DNA of 64,000 bases from Mycolicibacterium vulneris (GTDB lineage: Bacteria; Actinomycetota; Actinomycetes; Mycobacteriales; Mycobacteriaceae). This document shows positions 52,309 through 62,306 of the stretch, piece after piece. A program made the translations under genes and the position numbers. The stretch's first letter is position 1, and every line of letters begins with the position of its first letter. The DNA lies in contig NZ_NCXM01000004.1 of NCBI RefSeq assembly GCF_002104765.1, forward strand, positions 173,728 through 237,727, given 5' to 3'. Under the pieces are notes generated by a model. That model was given only the letters and a program-made list of their open reading frames with translations, was not told the origin of the DNA and searched no databases.

Positions 52309-53031
52309 ATGCCTGAGTCACAACACGTAGTTGCGGGGACAGTCCTCACCATGCCGGTGCGGATACGAAAAGCGGACGTACACACCGCGATGTTTTCGGT
52401 GGATGCGCAAGCGGCACAACGCCTTATCGACTACAGCGGTCTGCAGGTCTGCCAGCCCCGCCCTGGCCGGGCGGTGGTGAACCTGATGCTGGCGCGCTAT
52501 ATCGACGGCGATTTGGGGCAGTACCACGAATTCGGTACCTGCGTCATGGTCAACCCGCCGGGCTCGACGGCGCGCGGCTGGCGGGCACTGGGCGATGCGG
52601 CCGCGTTCATCCACCATCTGCCCGTCGACCAGAGCTTCACCCTGGAAGCCGGGCGCTCGATCTGGGGATTCCCGAAGATTATGGCGGACTTCACCGTTCG
52701 CGAGCACGGCCCGTTCGGATTCGACGTCAGCGCCGACGGCGCGCACATCGCCGGCATCGACTTCGCCCGCGGAGTGCCGGTGCCCTCGATGTTGACGTCG
52801 CGCCCGCAGGTGCTCAAGACCTACACCTTCGCCGACGGCACCACCCGGGAAGTGCCCTGGGAGATGCGGGTGCGCGGGCTGCGCGGCCGGCTGGGCGGGG
52901 CGAAGTTGCGACTGGGCGATCACGCCTACGCCGAGGAACTGGCGTCGCTGGGCCTGCCAAAGCGGGCGATGGTTTCTGGATCTGTCGGCCACGTCGAGAT
53001 GACATTCGGCGACGCCCACCCGCTCGGCTGA
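52309..53031 (+). CDS. Acetoacetate-decarboxylase-fold protein (Rv3519 homologue)
   Basis: A 240-residue protein matching Mtb Rv3519. It has the acetoacetate decarboxylase fold, with SIWGFPKIMADF corresponding to the segment that carries the Schiff-base lysine, and RGVPVPSMLTSRPQVLK later. The true reaction in steroid catabolism is unknown. ATG 52309 gives a length close to Mtb (236). Longer in-frame starts lie inside cyp142 antisense. It is followed by an unusual convergent region with two KstR boxes. Confidence 0.87.
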   Translation: MPESQHVVAGTVLTMPVRIRKADVHTAMFSVDAQAAQRLIDYSGLQVCQPRPGRAVVNLMLARYIDGDLGQYHEFGTCVMVNPPGSTARGWRALGDAAAFIHHLPVDQSFTLEAGRSIWGFPKIMADFTVREHGPFGFDVSADGAHIAGIDFARGVPVPSMLTSRPQVLKTYTFADGTTREVPWEMRVRGLRGRLGGAKLRLGDHAYAEELASLGLPKRAMVSGSVGHVEMTFGDAHPLG

Positions 53032-53062
53032 CCGGCTGGGCCGGGGTCGACTGCCCGGCTCG

Positions 53063-53076
53063 CCCCCGCAAGGGGG
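53063..53076 (+). terminator. Short GC hairpin after the Rv3519 homologue
   Basis: CCCCCGCAAGGGGG forms a 5-bp stem with a GCAA tetraloop, 31 bp past the stop codon. No T-tract follows, so it is a weak or factor-assisted terminator at best. Confidence 0.35.
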
Positions 53077-53140
53077 AGGTGCCCCCACCGCATCGCGCTG
53101 CGCGCTCTGCATCGTCGTCGGGCGTGCCATCCGGACAATC

Positions 53141-53154
53141 TAGAACGCGTTCTA
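53141..53154. promoter_or_regulatory. KstR-type operator in a convergent intergenic region (1)
   Basis: TAGAACGCGTTCTA is a perfect palindrome matching the KstR consensus. It lies between the 3' ends of the Rv3519 and Rv3520c homologues, where no gene starts. Confidence 0.75.
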
Positions 53155-53172
53155 AGTCCCTGGCAAGAAAAA

Positions 53173-53186
53173 TAGAACGTGTTCTA
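53173..53186. promoter_or_regulatory. KstR-type operator in a convergent intergenic region (2)
   Basis: TAGAACGTGTTCTA matches the KstR consensus, 32 bp (three helical turns) from the first box centre to centre, so two dimers could sit on the same DNA face. It is 19 bp from the 3' end of the Rv3520c homologue. Confidence 0.75.
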
Positions 53187-53204
53187 GTTTGTCGTGGGCG
53201 GGTG

Positions 53205-54236
53205 TCAGATCAGGGTCGCCAGCTCGCGGACCTGCTCTGTACTGCGGCCGGACACCACCATCATGGTGACGCCGGCGGCCTCCCAGGCCTTGATCTGCTT
53301 ACGCACGTAGTCGAGGTCGCCGACGATTGCGGCGTCATCGATCACCTCGTCGGGGATGATTTCCGCGGCCTTGTCCTTCTGGTTGCTGCGGAACAGTTTC
53401 GTCACGTCGTCGACCACTTCGGAGTAGCCCATCCGGCGGTAGACGTCGGCGTGGAAATTGGTGTCCTCCGCACCCATCCCACCCATGTAGAGCGCGATGT
53501 AGGGCTTCATGGCCGCGAAGGCCGCGCTGCGGTCCTCGGTGATGACGATGTTGGCCGTCGCGCAGATCTCGAAGTTCTCGCGGCTGCGGCGCGCGCCCGG
53601 CCGGGCGAATCCCTCGTCCAGCCATTCGTTGTAGGTATCGGCCATGCGTGGCGTGTAGAAGATCGGCAGCCAGCCGTCGCAGATCTCGGCGGCCAGCGCG
53701 ACGTTCTTCGGTCCCTCCGCACCCAGCATGATCGGGATGTCGGCCCGCAGCGGATGGGTGATGGGCTTGAGCGGCTTGCCCAGACCCGTTGCGCGCCCGC
53801 CGGTCAGGGGCAGCGGGTAGTGCGGCCCGGCGCTGGTCACCGGGGCCTCGCGCGCCCACACCTGCCGGATGATGTCGATGTATTCACGGGTCCGGGCCAG
53901 CGGCTTGGGGAACGATTGGCCGTACCAGCCCTCGACCACCTGCGGGCCGGAGACGCCGAGGCCGAGGACGTGCCGGCCGCCGGACAGGTGGTCGAGCGTC
54001 AGGGCCGCCATGGCGCAGGCCGTGGGGGTGCGGGCGGACAGCTGGACCACCGAGGTGCCCAGCCGCACTCGCGACGTCGACGAACCCAGCCACGCCAGCG
54101 GTGTGTAGGCGTCCGAACCCCAGGCCTCGGCGGTGAAGACGGCGTCGTATCCGGCCTCCTCGGCCGCGGCGACGAGCTCGCCATGGTTCTGCGGCGGCTG
54201 AGCGCCCCAATATCCCAGCTGCAATCCCAGCTTCAT
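53205..54236 (-). CDS. F420-dependent LLM-class oxidoreductase (Rv3520c homologue)
   Basis: A 343-residue luciferase-like monooxygenase-fold enzyme: KLGLQLGYWGAQPPQNHGEL at the start, then VFTAEAWGSDAYTPLAWLG, LGLGVSGPQVVEGWYG and PIMLGAEGPKNVALAAE. Family members use coenzyme F420 or FMN. Mtb Rv3520c belongs to the KstR regulon but its steroid substrate is not known. The ATG at 54236 is followed upstream by a KstR box shared with the Rv3521 operon. Confidence 0.9.
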   Translation of the reverse strand: MKLGLQLGYWGAQPPQNHGELVAAAEEAGYDAVFTAEAWGSDAYTPLAWLGSSTSRVRLGTSVVQLSARTPTACAMAALTLDHLSGGRHVLGLGVSGPQVVEGWYGQSFPKPLARTREYIDIIRQVWAREAPVTSAGPHYPLPLTGGRATGLGKPLKPITHPLRADIPIMLGAEGPKNVALAAEICDGWLPIFYTPRMADTYNEWLDEGFARPGARRSRENFEICATANIVITEDRSAAFAAMKPYIALYMGGMGAEDTNFHADVYRRMGYSEVVDDVTKLFRSNQKDKAAEIIPDEVIDDAAIVGDLDYVRKQIKAWEAAGVTMMVVSGRSTEQVRELATLI

Positions 54237-54279
54237 CGTCTTTGCCTTCCGGTGGTGGACCCGATGTTGAATCCGTTCT

Positions 54280-54293
54280 TAGAACCTGTTCTA
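54280..54293. promoter_or_regulatory. KstR-type operator between the Rv3520c and Rv3521 homologues
   Basis: TAGAACCTGTTCTA matches the consensus in a divergent region. It precedes the Rv3521-ltp4-ltp3 operon by 9 bp, so its plus-strand promoter probably makes a leaderless mRNA. Confidence 0.78.
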
Positions 54294-54302
54294 CTCGATG
54301 GC

Positions 54303-55298
54303 GTGACAGCCAGCTCGAGTAGCCCGCCCCTGATGGATCACCCTGAGCCACCACTCGCCGCACCACTGACGTTGGCCTTCGACTACACCCGTTCGGTCGG
54401 CCCCACGCTGAGCAAGTTCTTCACCGCGCTGCGTGACCGCCACGTCCTGGGTGTGCGCGGATCGGATGGCCGGGTGCACGTGCCGCCGGCGGAATATGAC
54501 CCGGTCACCTATGAGCCGCTGGGCGAGATGGTACCGGTGTCCAGCGTCGGCACCGTGGTCTCGTGGACCTGGCAGCCCGAGCCGATCGAGGGCCAGCCGC
54601 TGGACCGGCCGTTTGCCTGGGCGCTGATCAAATTGGACGGCGCCGACACCCCGCTGATCCACGCGGTGGACGCGGGCGAGCCGAAGGACATCAAGACCGG
54701 CACCCGGGTGCATGTGCACTGGGTCGACGAACCGGTGGGCGCCATCACCGACATCGCGTATTTCGCGATCGGCGAGGAAGCCGAGACGGTGGCCGAGCGG
54801 TCCGACGGTGACAAAGACCCGGTGACCATGATCGTCACGCCGGTCTCACTGACCATCCAGCACAGCGCCTCGCACGAGGAGAGCGCCTACCTGCGCGCCA
54901 TCGCACAGGGCAAGCTGCTGGGTGCGAAGACGGGAGAGAACGGCAAGGTCTATTTCCCGCCGCATGGCGCCGACCCGGCCACCGGCCAGCCGACGACCGA
55001 GTTCGTCGAGTTGCCGGACAAGGGCACCGTCACGACGTTCGCGATCATCAACATCCCGTTCCAGGGCCAGCGCATCAAGCCGCCCTACGTGGCGGCCTAC
55101 GTGCTGCTCGACGGGTCTGACATCCCGTTCCTGCATCTGGTCGCCGACATCGACGCCCACGAGGTTCGGATGGGCATGCGCGTCGAGGCGGTGTGGAAAC
55201 CCCGCGAGGAGTGGGGATTCGGCATCGACAACATCGAGTACTTCCGGCCGACCGGGGAACCCGACGCCGACTACGACACCTACAAGCACCACCTGTAA
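54303..55298 (+). CDS. Tandem DUF35/OB-fold protein (Rv3521 homologue), likely thiolase partner
   Basis: A 331-residue protein with two DUF35/OB-fold units (about 55-160 and 205-310), each opening with a short GxVxxPP segment (GRVHVPPAEY, GKVYFPPHGA). It contains no cysteine, so the usual zinc ribbon of DUF35 proteins is missing. DUF35 proteins pair with thiolase-like steroid aldolases (as ChsH2 with Ltp2). The next two genes are ltp4 and ltp3, so a complex is likely. Start GTG 54303 fits a leaderless promoter. ATG 54333 is the alternative. Confidence 0.85.
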   Translation: MTASSSSPPLMDHPEPPLAAPLTLAFDYTRSVGPTLSKFFTALRDRHVLGVRGSDGRVHVPPAEYDPVTYEPLGEMVPVSSVGTVVSWTWQPEPIEGQPLDRPFAWALIKLDGADTPLIHAVDAGEPKDIKTGTRVHVHWVDEPVGAITDIAYFAIGEEAETVAERSDGDKDPVTMIVTPVSLTIQHSASHEESAYLRAIAQGKLLGAKTGENGKVYFPPHGADPATGQPTTEFVELPDKGTVTTFAIINIPFQGQRIKPPYVAAYVLLDGSDIPFLHLVADIDAHEVRMGMRVEAVWKPREEWGFGIDNIEYFRPTGEPDADYDTYKHHL

Positions 55299-55313
55299 AG
55301 GGCTTACCTACAC

Positions 55314-56377
55314 ATGAGCGCTCGCAACGTTGCGGTCGTCGGCTTTGCCCACGCCCCACACGTCCGCCGCACCGACGGCACCACCAACGGTGTCGAGATG
55401 TTGATCCCGTGCTTCGCCCAGCTGTACGAGGAGTTGGGCATCAGCAGGACCGACATCGGCTTCTGGTGTTCCGGATCATCCGATTACCTTGCCGGACGGG
55501 CATTTTCGTTCATCTCGGCGATCGACTCGATCGGCGCCGTCCCGCCGATCAACGAGTCACACGTCGAAATGGACGCGGCCTGGGCACTTTACGAGGCCTA
55601 CATCAAGATCCTGACCGGCGAGGTCGATACCGCGCTGGTGTACGGCTTCGGCAAGTCCTCGGCTGGCATCCTGCGTCAGATCCTGTCGCGGCAGACCGAC
55701 CCCTACACCGTCGCGCCGTTGTGGCCCGATTCGGTCTCGATGGCCGGGCTGCAGGCGCGCATCGGGCTCGACACCGGGAAGTGGACCCAGGAGCAGATGG
55801 CGCGCGTGGCCTTCGACTCCTTCGCCAACGCGCGCCGGGTCGACAACGTGGACGGGTCCATCAGCGTCGCCGAACTGCTCGAGCGGCCGTTCTTCGCCGA
55901 CCCGCTGCGGCGTCACGACATCGCGCCGATCACCGACGGCGCCGCGGCCATTGTGCTGGCGGCCGGCGACCGGGCGCGCGAACTGCGCGAAAACCCGGCG
56001 TGGATCACCGGAATCGAGCACCGCATCGAAACCCCGTCGCTGGGCGCACGGGACCTCACCGAGTCCCCGTCGACCAAGGCCGCGGCCCACGTGGCCACCG
56101 GCGGGCGGACGGACAACCTCGACGTGGCCGAGATCTGCGCGCCCTTCACCCACCAGCACCTGATCATCGCGGAAGCCATCCGGATACCGGGACCGACCAA
56201 GGTCAACCCGTCCGGCGGCGCGCTGGCGGCCAATCCCATGTTCGTCGCCGGTCTCGAACGTATCGGCTTTGCGGCACAACACATCTGGAACGGTTCGGCT
56301 GAACGGGTGCTGGCGCACGCCACCAGCGGGCCCGCGCTACAACAGAACCTGGTCGCGGTGATGGAAGGAAAGAACTG

Positions 56378-56378
<1 letters not shown>
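55314..56378 (+). CDS. ltp4: Thiolase-fold steroid aldolase/lipid-transfer protein Ltp4
   Basis: A 354-residue thiolase-superfamily protein, the same length as Mtb Rv3522. It reads WCSGSSDYLAGRAFSFISAI near the active-site loop, ITDGAAAIVLAAGDRA and NPSGGALAANPMFVAGLERI. Ltp-type proteins cleave side-chain CoA aldols instead of acting as classical thiolases. It overlaps ltp3 by ATGA (56375-56378). It starts 15 bp after the DUF35 gene. Confidence 0.92.
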
Positions 56379-57573
<1,195 letters not shown>

Positions 57574-57577
<4 letters not shown>

Positions 57578-57981
57578 GCGGGCATCCCGCGCACGAGGCC
57601 GGCCGCCGCTCCCGCGAGGCGGTGGCGGCCCGGGACAAGGACGCCTGGCTGGCGGTGTTCGCCGACGATGCCATCGTCGAGGACCCGATCGGGCCTTCGG
57701 TATTCGACCCCGAAGGCCTAGGGCACCGCGGCCGCGACGCGATCTCGGCCTTCTGGGATAAGGCCATCGCCCCCACCACGAAGATCGAGTTCTTCTTCCG
57801 CGACACGTATCAGTGCGGCAACGAGGAAGCCAACGTGGGGCACATCCTCATCACGACGGGTGAGTACCAGACGATCACCGAGGGCGTCTTCACCTATCGA
57901 GTCAACGCCGAGGGCAAGATGGTGGCCCTGCGCGCCTACTGGGAGATGGAGCGCGCGGCGGCCAACACGCGCAAGGTCTAG
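57574..57981 (+). CDS. SnoaL/NTF2-fold protein in the ltp operon
   Basis: A 135-residue NTF2-fold protein and paralogue of the Rv0760c homologue at 1326. The two share DKDAWLAVFADDAIVEDPIG and the end GVFTYRVNAEGKMVALRAYW closely. GTG 57574 overlaps the ltp3 stop, so translation is coupled. I do not recall a counterpart here in Mtb. A delta-isomerase or binding role in steroid degradation is a reasonable inference. It overlaps the convergent gamma-carbonic anhydrase end by 4 bp. Confidence 0.82.
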
Positions 57982-58502
57982 AGCGGTTCCAGCCCGGCCA
58001 GATGCCGCTGGGCGAGGTCGCGATAGGCCTGCGGGTTCACCTTCACCCACATCTCGGCGCCCGTCCCGGCGACCGGTCCCCTGATCTGAGCCGGCGCGCC
58101 GACAGCCAGCATCCCGGGCGGTATCTGGGTGCCTGCCGTCACCAGTGAGTGCGCGGCGACCAGGCTGCGCGCGCCGATCACCGCACCGTCCAGAACGGTG
58201 GCGTGGTTGGCGATCAGTGCCTCCTGCCCCACGTGAACCCCGTGAATGACGCACAGGTGCGCGACCGTCGCGCCGGGACCGATGTCGACCGGGATACCGG
58301 GAGGGGCGTGCAAAACCGACCCGTCTTGGACGTTGGCGCCCTCGCGCACCACAATGGGCCCGTAGTCGCCGCGCAATACGGCGTTGAACCAGACCGAGGC
58401 CCCCGCCTCCACCACGACGTCGCCGATCAGCGTGGCCGTCGGGGCCACGAAAGCGGTGGGATCGACCCGTGGCGCGCGGCCCTCGAATGCAAACAGCGGC
58501 AT
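57978..58502 (-). CDS. Gamma-class carbonic-anhydrase-like hexapeptide protein (Rv3525c homologue)
   Basis: A 174-residue left-handed beta-helix protein with hexapeptide repeats. Zinc-ligand histidines of gamma-carbonic anhydrases fit SVLHAPP and AHLCVIHG. It corresponds to Mtb Rv3525c. Related proteins include YrdA- and PaaY-type thioesterases, so activity is uncertain. It diverges from kshA. It has no KstR box of its own that I can separate from the kshA site at 58574. Confidence 0.87.
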   Translation of the reverse strand: MPLFAFEGRAPRVDPTAFVAPTATLIGDVVVEAGASVWFNAVLRGDYGPIVVREGANVQDGSVLHAPPGIPVDIGPGATVAHLCVIHGVHVGQEALIANHATVLDGAVIGARSLVAAHSLVTAGTQIPPGMLAVGAPAQIRGPVAGTGAEMWVKVNPQAYRDLAQRHLAGLEPL

Positions 58503-58573
58503 CGTTTAGATATACCCCAGTGCGCATATGTGGTGGCCAGGCTCGCCGTCGTTGCGCCCCCCGGCCGCAAAAC

Positions 58574-58587
58574 TGTAACGTGTTCTA
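58574..58587. promoter_or_regulatory. KstR-type operator upstream of kshA
   Basis: TGTAACGTGTTCTA matches the consensus, 30 bp upstream of the kshA start and 71 bp from the divergent Rv3525c homologue. Confidence 0.8.
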
Positions 58588-58617
58588 GTTAGAGGCCCAG
58601 TGAGTTGGAGGTGACAG

Positions 58618-59796
58618 GTGAGTACCGACACCAAGGCGGTCGGCATCCGGGAAATCGATCCCGGCGACTTGCCGACCAGATACGCCCGCGGCTGGCACTG
58701 CCTGGGCGTTGCAAAGGACTTCCAGGACGGTAAACCGCATCCGATTGAGGCGTTCGGCACCAAACTGGTGGTGTTCGCCGACTCGCACGGGGACATCAAG
58801 GTGCTCGACGGGTACTGCCGCCACATGGGCGGGGACCTGTCGGAGGGCACCATCAAGGGCGACGAGGTCGCCTGCCCGTTCCATGACTGGCGCTGGGGCG
58901 GCGACGGCCGCTGCAAGCTGGTCCCCTACGCCAAGCGCACACCCAAGACCGCACGGACCCGGTCGTGGACGACCGACGTGCGCGGCGGCCTGCTGTTCGT
59001 GTGGCACGACCACGAGAACAACCCGCCGGACCCCGCCGTCCGCATTCCGGATATCCCGGAATCCCACAGCGACGAGTGGACCGAGTGGCGTTGGAACAGC
59101 ATCCTCATCGAGGGATCCAACTGCCGCGACATCATCGACAACGTCACCGACATGGCGCACTTCTTCTACATCCATTTCGGGTTGCCGACGTACTTCAAGA
59201 ACGTCTTCGAGGGCCACATCGCGTCGCAGTACCTGCACAACGTGGGCCGGCCCGACGTCAACGACCTCGGCACGTCGTACGGTGAGGCGCACCTGGATTC
59301 GGAGGCGTCCTACTTCGGGCCGTCGTTCATGATCAACTGGCTGCACAACAGCTACGGCGGCTACAAGGCCGAGTCGATCCTGATCAACTGCCACTACCCG
59401 GTGACCCAGAACTCGTTCGTGCTGCAGTGGGGCGTCATCGTCGAAAAGCCCAAGGGCATGGACGAAAAGATGACCGACAAGCTGTCGAAGGTGTTCACCG
59501 AGGGCGTCAGCAAGGGCTTCCTGCAAGACGTCGAGATCTGGAAGCACAAGACCCGCATCGACAATCCACTGCTGGTCGAGGAGGACGGTGCGGTTTACCA
59601 GCTGCGCCGGTGGTACCAGCAGTTCTACGTCGACGTCGCCGACATCGAGCCGGAAATGGTGGAGCGCTTCGAGATCGAGGTAGACACCACCCGCGCCAAC
59701 GAGTACTGGAATGCCGAGGTCGAGGAGAACCTCAAGGCCAAGACCTCGGAAACCGGCGAGACGGTCACCGACGACGTGCCGGCCAAGCAACACTAG
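58618..59796 (+). CDS. kshA: 3-ketosteroid 9-alpha-hydroxylase oxygenase KshA
   Basis: A 392-residue Rieske oxygenase. The [2Fe-2S] ligands are C67-x-H69 and C86-x2-H89, and the mononuclear iron ligands include H181 and H186 with D178 as the bridging residue, as in Mtb KshA (Rv3526). With the reductase KshB (not here) it hydroxylates C9 of 3-ketosteroids, which opens ring B when paired with KstD. GTG 58618 has GGAGGTGA upstream. The C-terminus is a few residues longer than in Mtb. Confidence 0.95.
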   Translation: MSTDTKAVGIREIDPGDLPTRYARGWHCLGVAKDFQDGKPHPIEAFGTKLVVFADSHGDIKVLDGYCRHMGGDLSEGTIKGDEVACPFHDWRWGGDGRCKLVPYAKRTPKTARTRSWTTDVRGGLLFVWHDHENNPPDPAVRIPDIPESHSDEWTEWRWNSILIEGSNCRDIIDNVTDMAHFFYIHFGLPTYFKNVFEGHIASQYLHNVGRPDVNDLGTSYGEAHLDSEASYFGPSFMINWLHNSYGGYKAESILINCHYPVTQNSFVLQWGVIVEKPKGMDEKMTDKLSKVFTEGVSKGFLQDVEIWKHKTRIDNPLLVEEDGAVYQLRRWYQQFYVDVADIEPEMVERFEIEVDTTRANEYWNAEVEENLKAKTSETGETVTDDVPAKQH

Positions 59797-59801
59797 GAAT
59801 C

Positions 59802-60254
59802 ATGGGCGACGATCAGCCGGCGGTACCTGACGTCGATCAGCTTGCGCGGTCGATGTTGTTGCTGCATGGCGATCATCACGACCACGACGAGCATCCGGCC
59901 GGGCCCGAGCGCAAGGGCGGAACCTGGTCGAAATCAAGGGATTTCGGCAACGACCCACGACGCGCGGCGGCGGTTGCCGAGGCCAGTCGCGCCGACCGCG
60001 AGCGATACCTGAACTCGGGTCTGCTGCCGGTGGACTGCCGGTTCTGCCATGTGCGGGTCACCGTTCGCAGGCTCGGGCCGGGACACACCGCGGTGCAGTG
60101 GAACACCGAAGCGTCGAAACGCTGCGCGCACTTCACCGAGGTGCGCGAGTCCGGAGGCGACACCGCGCGCACGAGGTCGTGCCCGAAACTCGCTGACAGC
60201 ATTGAACATGCAGTCGCCGAGGGTTATCTCGACGACGAGCCGGACGACGACTGA
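59802..60254 (+). CDS. Rv3527 homologue, His/Cys-rich protein
   Basis: A 150-residue protein 5 bp after kshA, same order as Mtb Rv3527. It has a histidine cluster GDHHDHDEH (about 23-31) and two cysteine regions (CRFCHVRV, KRCAHF and SCPKL), which could bind a metal or an iron-sulfur cluster. Acidic ends. Its proximity suggests a helper for KshA or redox supply. The function is not established. Confidence 0.85.
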   Translation: MGDDQPAVPDVDQLARSMLLLHGDHHDHDEHPAGPERKGGTWSKSRDFGNDPRRAAAVAEASRADRERYLNSGLLPVDCRFCHVRVTVRRLGPGHTAVQWNTEASKRCAHFTEVRESGGDTARTRSCPKLADSIEHAVAEGYLDDEPDDD

Positions 60255-60329
60255 GCAAACGTCGCCCCCGGATCCCCCCGGGCCGTATCAGGTTCTCGCC
60301 CGCACCGGAACCCTGGTGGCGCGTGTGAT

Positions 60330-61475
60330 TTACAAGTGCGCGAACCGCTCCTTGACCGTCTCGGTGCTGAGGCCGTAGTCGGCCAGCGAGTAGGTGTGCT
60401 TGGGCGCCCGCGCGCCGGACTGGCTGTCGGCGTGGGTCTTTTCCATGGCCGCCCTGGCCTCTTCGGTCAACGTCAAGCCGAAGTGCCGGTAGATGTCGGC
60501 CACCGCGCCCATCGGGTCGGCGATCAACTCCTTGTAGTCCACGTCGTAGAACTGCGACGGGCTGTATTTGGCCCGTGCGGTGTTGAACCGCTCCAGCCCC
60601 CGCGACCAGGTTTCCATTGCGTCAGCGCCGATTTGGGGGCCGGTGAACGACGTCGACCACCCCTCGGCGGTGTGCTGCGCCAGTGAGCACATCGAAGCCA
60701 TGATGGTTTCGACAGGACGATGGGTCTGGATCACCAACGCGTCGGGATAGGTCGCCATCAACGCGTCCAGCGCGAACAGGTGGCTGGGATTCTTCAGCAC
60801 CCACCGCTTGCCGGCGTCGTTGAGCCCGATCAGCTGAAGGTTGCGGCGGTGCCGCTGGTACGACGGCGTCCAGTCCTGCTGGGACAGCCACTGCGAGTAG
60901 GTGGGCAGGTGCGCCAGGGTCTCGTAGGACGCCGAATGCAGCGACTGCCGCAGCAGCTGCCAGCACTCCTCCAGCTCGTACGCCGCCATGAAATGCAGAC
61001 CCGTATAGTCCGGGTTTTCGGCATGATGCTTCTCGAACTGCGCGTTCAGTTGGCTGTAAAACGGGTTGGATTCCCAGGTTTCACGAGGTGGGCGCGGCTG
61101 CGGAAATTCGGCCAACCACAGATGCAGGCCCTGGTGCGCGGGATCGGCGCCAAGCAGCCGATGCAAGGCGGTGGTGCCGGTGCGCACCAGTCCGGTGACG
61201 AAGATCGGCCGCTCGATGGCGACGTCCCCGTGCTGCGGGTATTGCTTCCAGGCAGATTCGGAAAGCAGCCTGGCCACCAGTGCACCACGCAAAAAGAACC
61301 GATTCATCTTGCTGCCCAACGGCGTCAAGTCGGCATCGCGCCGGTAGGAGTCCAGCAGCACTTCCAGCGCTTCGAGGTAGTTGTCGTCGTTGCTACCGAA
61401 ATCGTCCAACCCGATCATCTTGCTGGCCGACGCCTTCAGGTCGTCAACGGTGCCGACATCGGTGCGCTCAGGCAC
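60330..61475 (-). CDS. Sulfotransferase-family protein (Rv3529c homologue)
   Basis: A 381-residue protein with the 5'-phosphosulfate-binding loop IFVTGLVRTGTTALHRLLG (about 91-109) and the later 3'-phosphate region (LKNPSHLFALDALMATYPDA). It corresponds to Mtb Rv3529c in the KstR regulon. The donor is presumably PAPS and the acceptor is unknown. It lies downstream of the Rv3530c homologue with 48 bp between. A short repeat also seen at 53091 lies in that gap. Confidence 0.87.
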   Translation of the reverse strand: MPERTDVGTVDDLKASASKMIGLDDFGSNDDNYLEALEVLLDSYRRDADLTPLGSKMNRFFLRGALVARLLSESAWKQYPQHGDVAIERPIFVTGLVRTGTTALHRLLGADPAHQGLHLWLAEFPQPRPPRETWESNPFYSQLNAQFEKHHAENPDYTGLHFMAAYELEECWQLLRQSLHSASYETLAHLPTYSQWLSQQDWTPSYQRHRRNLQLIGLNDAGKRWVLKNPSHLFALDALMATYPDALVIQTHRPVETIMASMCSLAQHTAEGWSTSFTGPQIGADAMETWSRGLERFNTARAKYSPSQFYDVDYKELIADPMGAVADIYRHFGLTLTEEARAAMEKTHADSQSGARAPKHTYSLADYGLSTETVKERFAHL

Positions 61476-61523
61476 TGTTACGCCACCTCCTCATCGCTTC
61501 GCTCTGCATCGTCGCTGCCGGCA

Positions 61524-62306
61524 TTAGGTGTGATACTCCCCGCAATTGACGTCCAGGGTCTGCCCGGTGATGCCGCTCGACAGGTCGCTCGCCATGAATA
61601 GGATCGCCGAGGCCACTTCGTCCTCGGTCGGCAGCCGCTTCAGGTCGGAGTCGGCCGCGGTGGCCTGGTAGATCTGCTCGGCCGTGGTTCCGTACTTGCC
61701 GGCCTGGTGGTTGAAGTAGCCCTGCAGTGTCTCGCCCCAGATATAGCCGGGTGCAACGGAGTTGACCCGGATCCCCTGCTCGCCCAGTTCGGTGGCCAGC
61801 GAATGCGACATGGACAGCAGCGCGGACTTGGCCATCTTGTAGGCGCCGTACTTCGCCTGCGAGTGCCGCAGCACCATGGAGTTGACGTTGACGATCGAGC
61901 CCTTCGATTCGGCCAGCGCCGGCGTGAACCCCTGGATGAGCCGCAGTGCGCCCAGCGCGCTGAGTTCGATCGCGTCACGGATATGCTGAAAGCTGGTTCC
62001 CGAGAACGGTTTCAGCGACGGGACCCGGAACGCGTTGTTTATCAGCACGTCCACCTTGCCGTAGGCCTCCAAGGTGGCATCGACCAGGTTGCTCACCTGG
62101 TCGTCCTCGGTGATGTCGGTGCGCACCGTGGTCGCACGCCCTCCGAGGTCGGCGATCTGCTTGGCGACGTCGTCCAGGCGTTCTGGCGTGCGGGCGGCCA
62201 GCACCAGGTCGGCGCCTTCTCGCGTGCATCGGTGCGCCAGCGTCGTGCCCAGACCCGGGCCTACGCCGCTGATCACCACTACCTTGCCGTCCAGCAACTT
62301 CGTCAT
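61524..62306 (-). CDS. Short-chain dehydrogenase (Rv3530c homologue)
   Basis: A 260-residue SDR: ISGVGPGLGTTLAHR cofactor motif (unusual GVGPGLG form), NNAFRVP, NSMVLRHSQAKYGAYKMAKSA with the catalytic Tyr-Lys. It corresponds to Mtb Rv3530c. Its ATG overlaps the Rv3531c stop by 4 bp (62303-62306). Probably acts on a steroid or side-chain alcohol, with regulation through the KstR box at 63441. Confidence 0.89.
   Translation of the reverse strand: MTKLLDGKVVVISGVGPGLGTTLAHRCTREGADLVLAARTPERLDDVAKQIADLGGRATTVRTDITEDDQVSNLVDATLEAYGKVDVLINNAFRVPSLKPFSGTSFQHIRDAIELSALGALRLIQGFTPALAESKGSIVNVNSMVLRHSQAKYGAYKMAKSALLSMSHSLATELGEQGIRVNSVAPGYIWGETLQGYFNHQAGKYGTTAEQIYQATAADSDLKRLPTEDEVASAILFMASDLSSGITGQTLDVNCGEYHT

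Noticed and set aside
53079..54302. Long plus-strand frame continuous with the Rv3521 homologue, antisense to Rv3520c
   Set aside because: The extension has no homology, overlaps the whole F420-type gene on the other strand, and is expected from high GC content. Only 54303-55298 is coding by similarity. It is kept only as a possible untranslated leader in the KstR finding.
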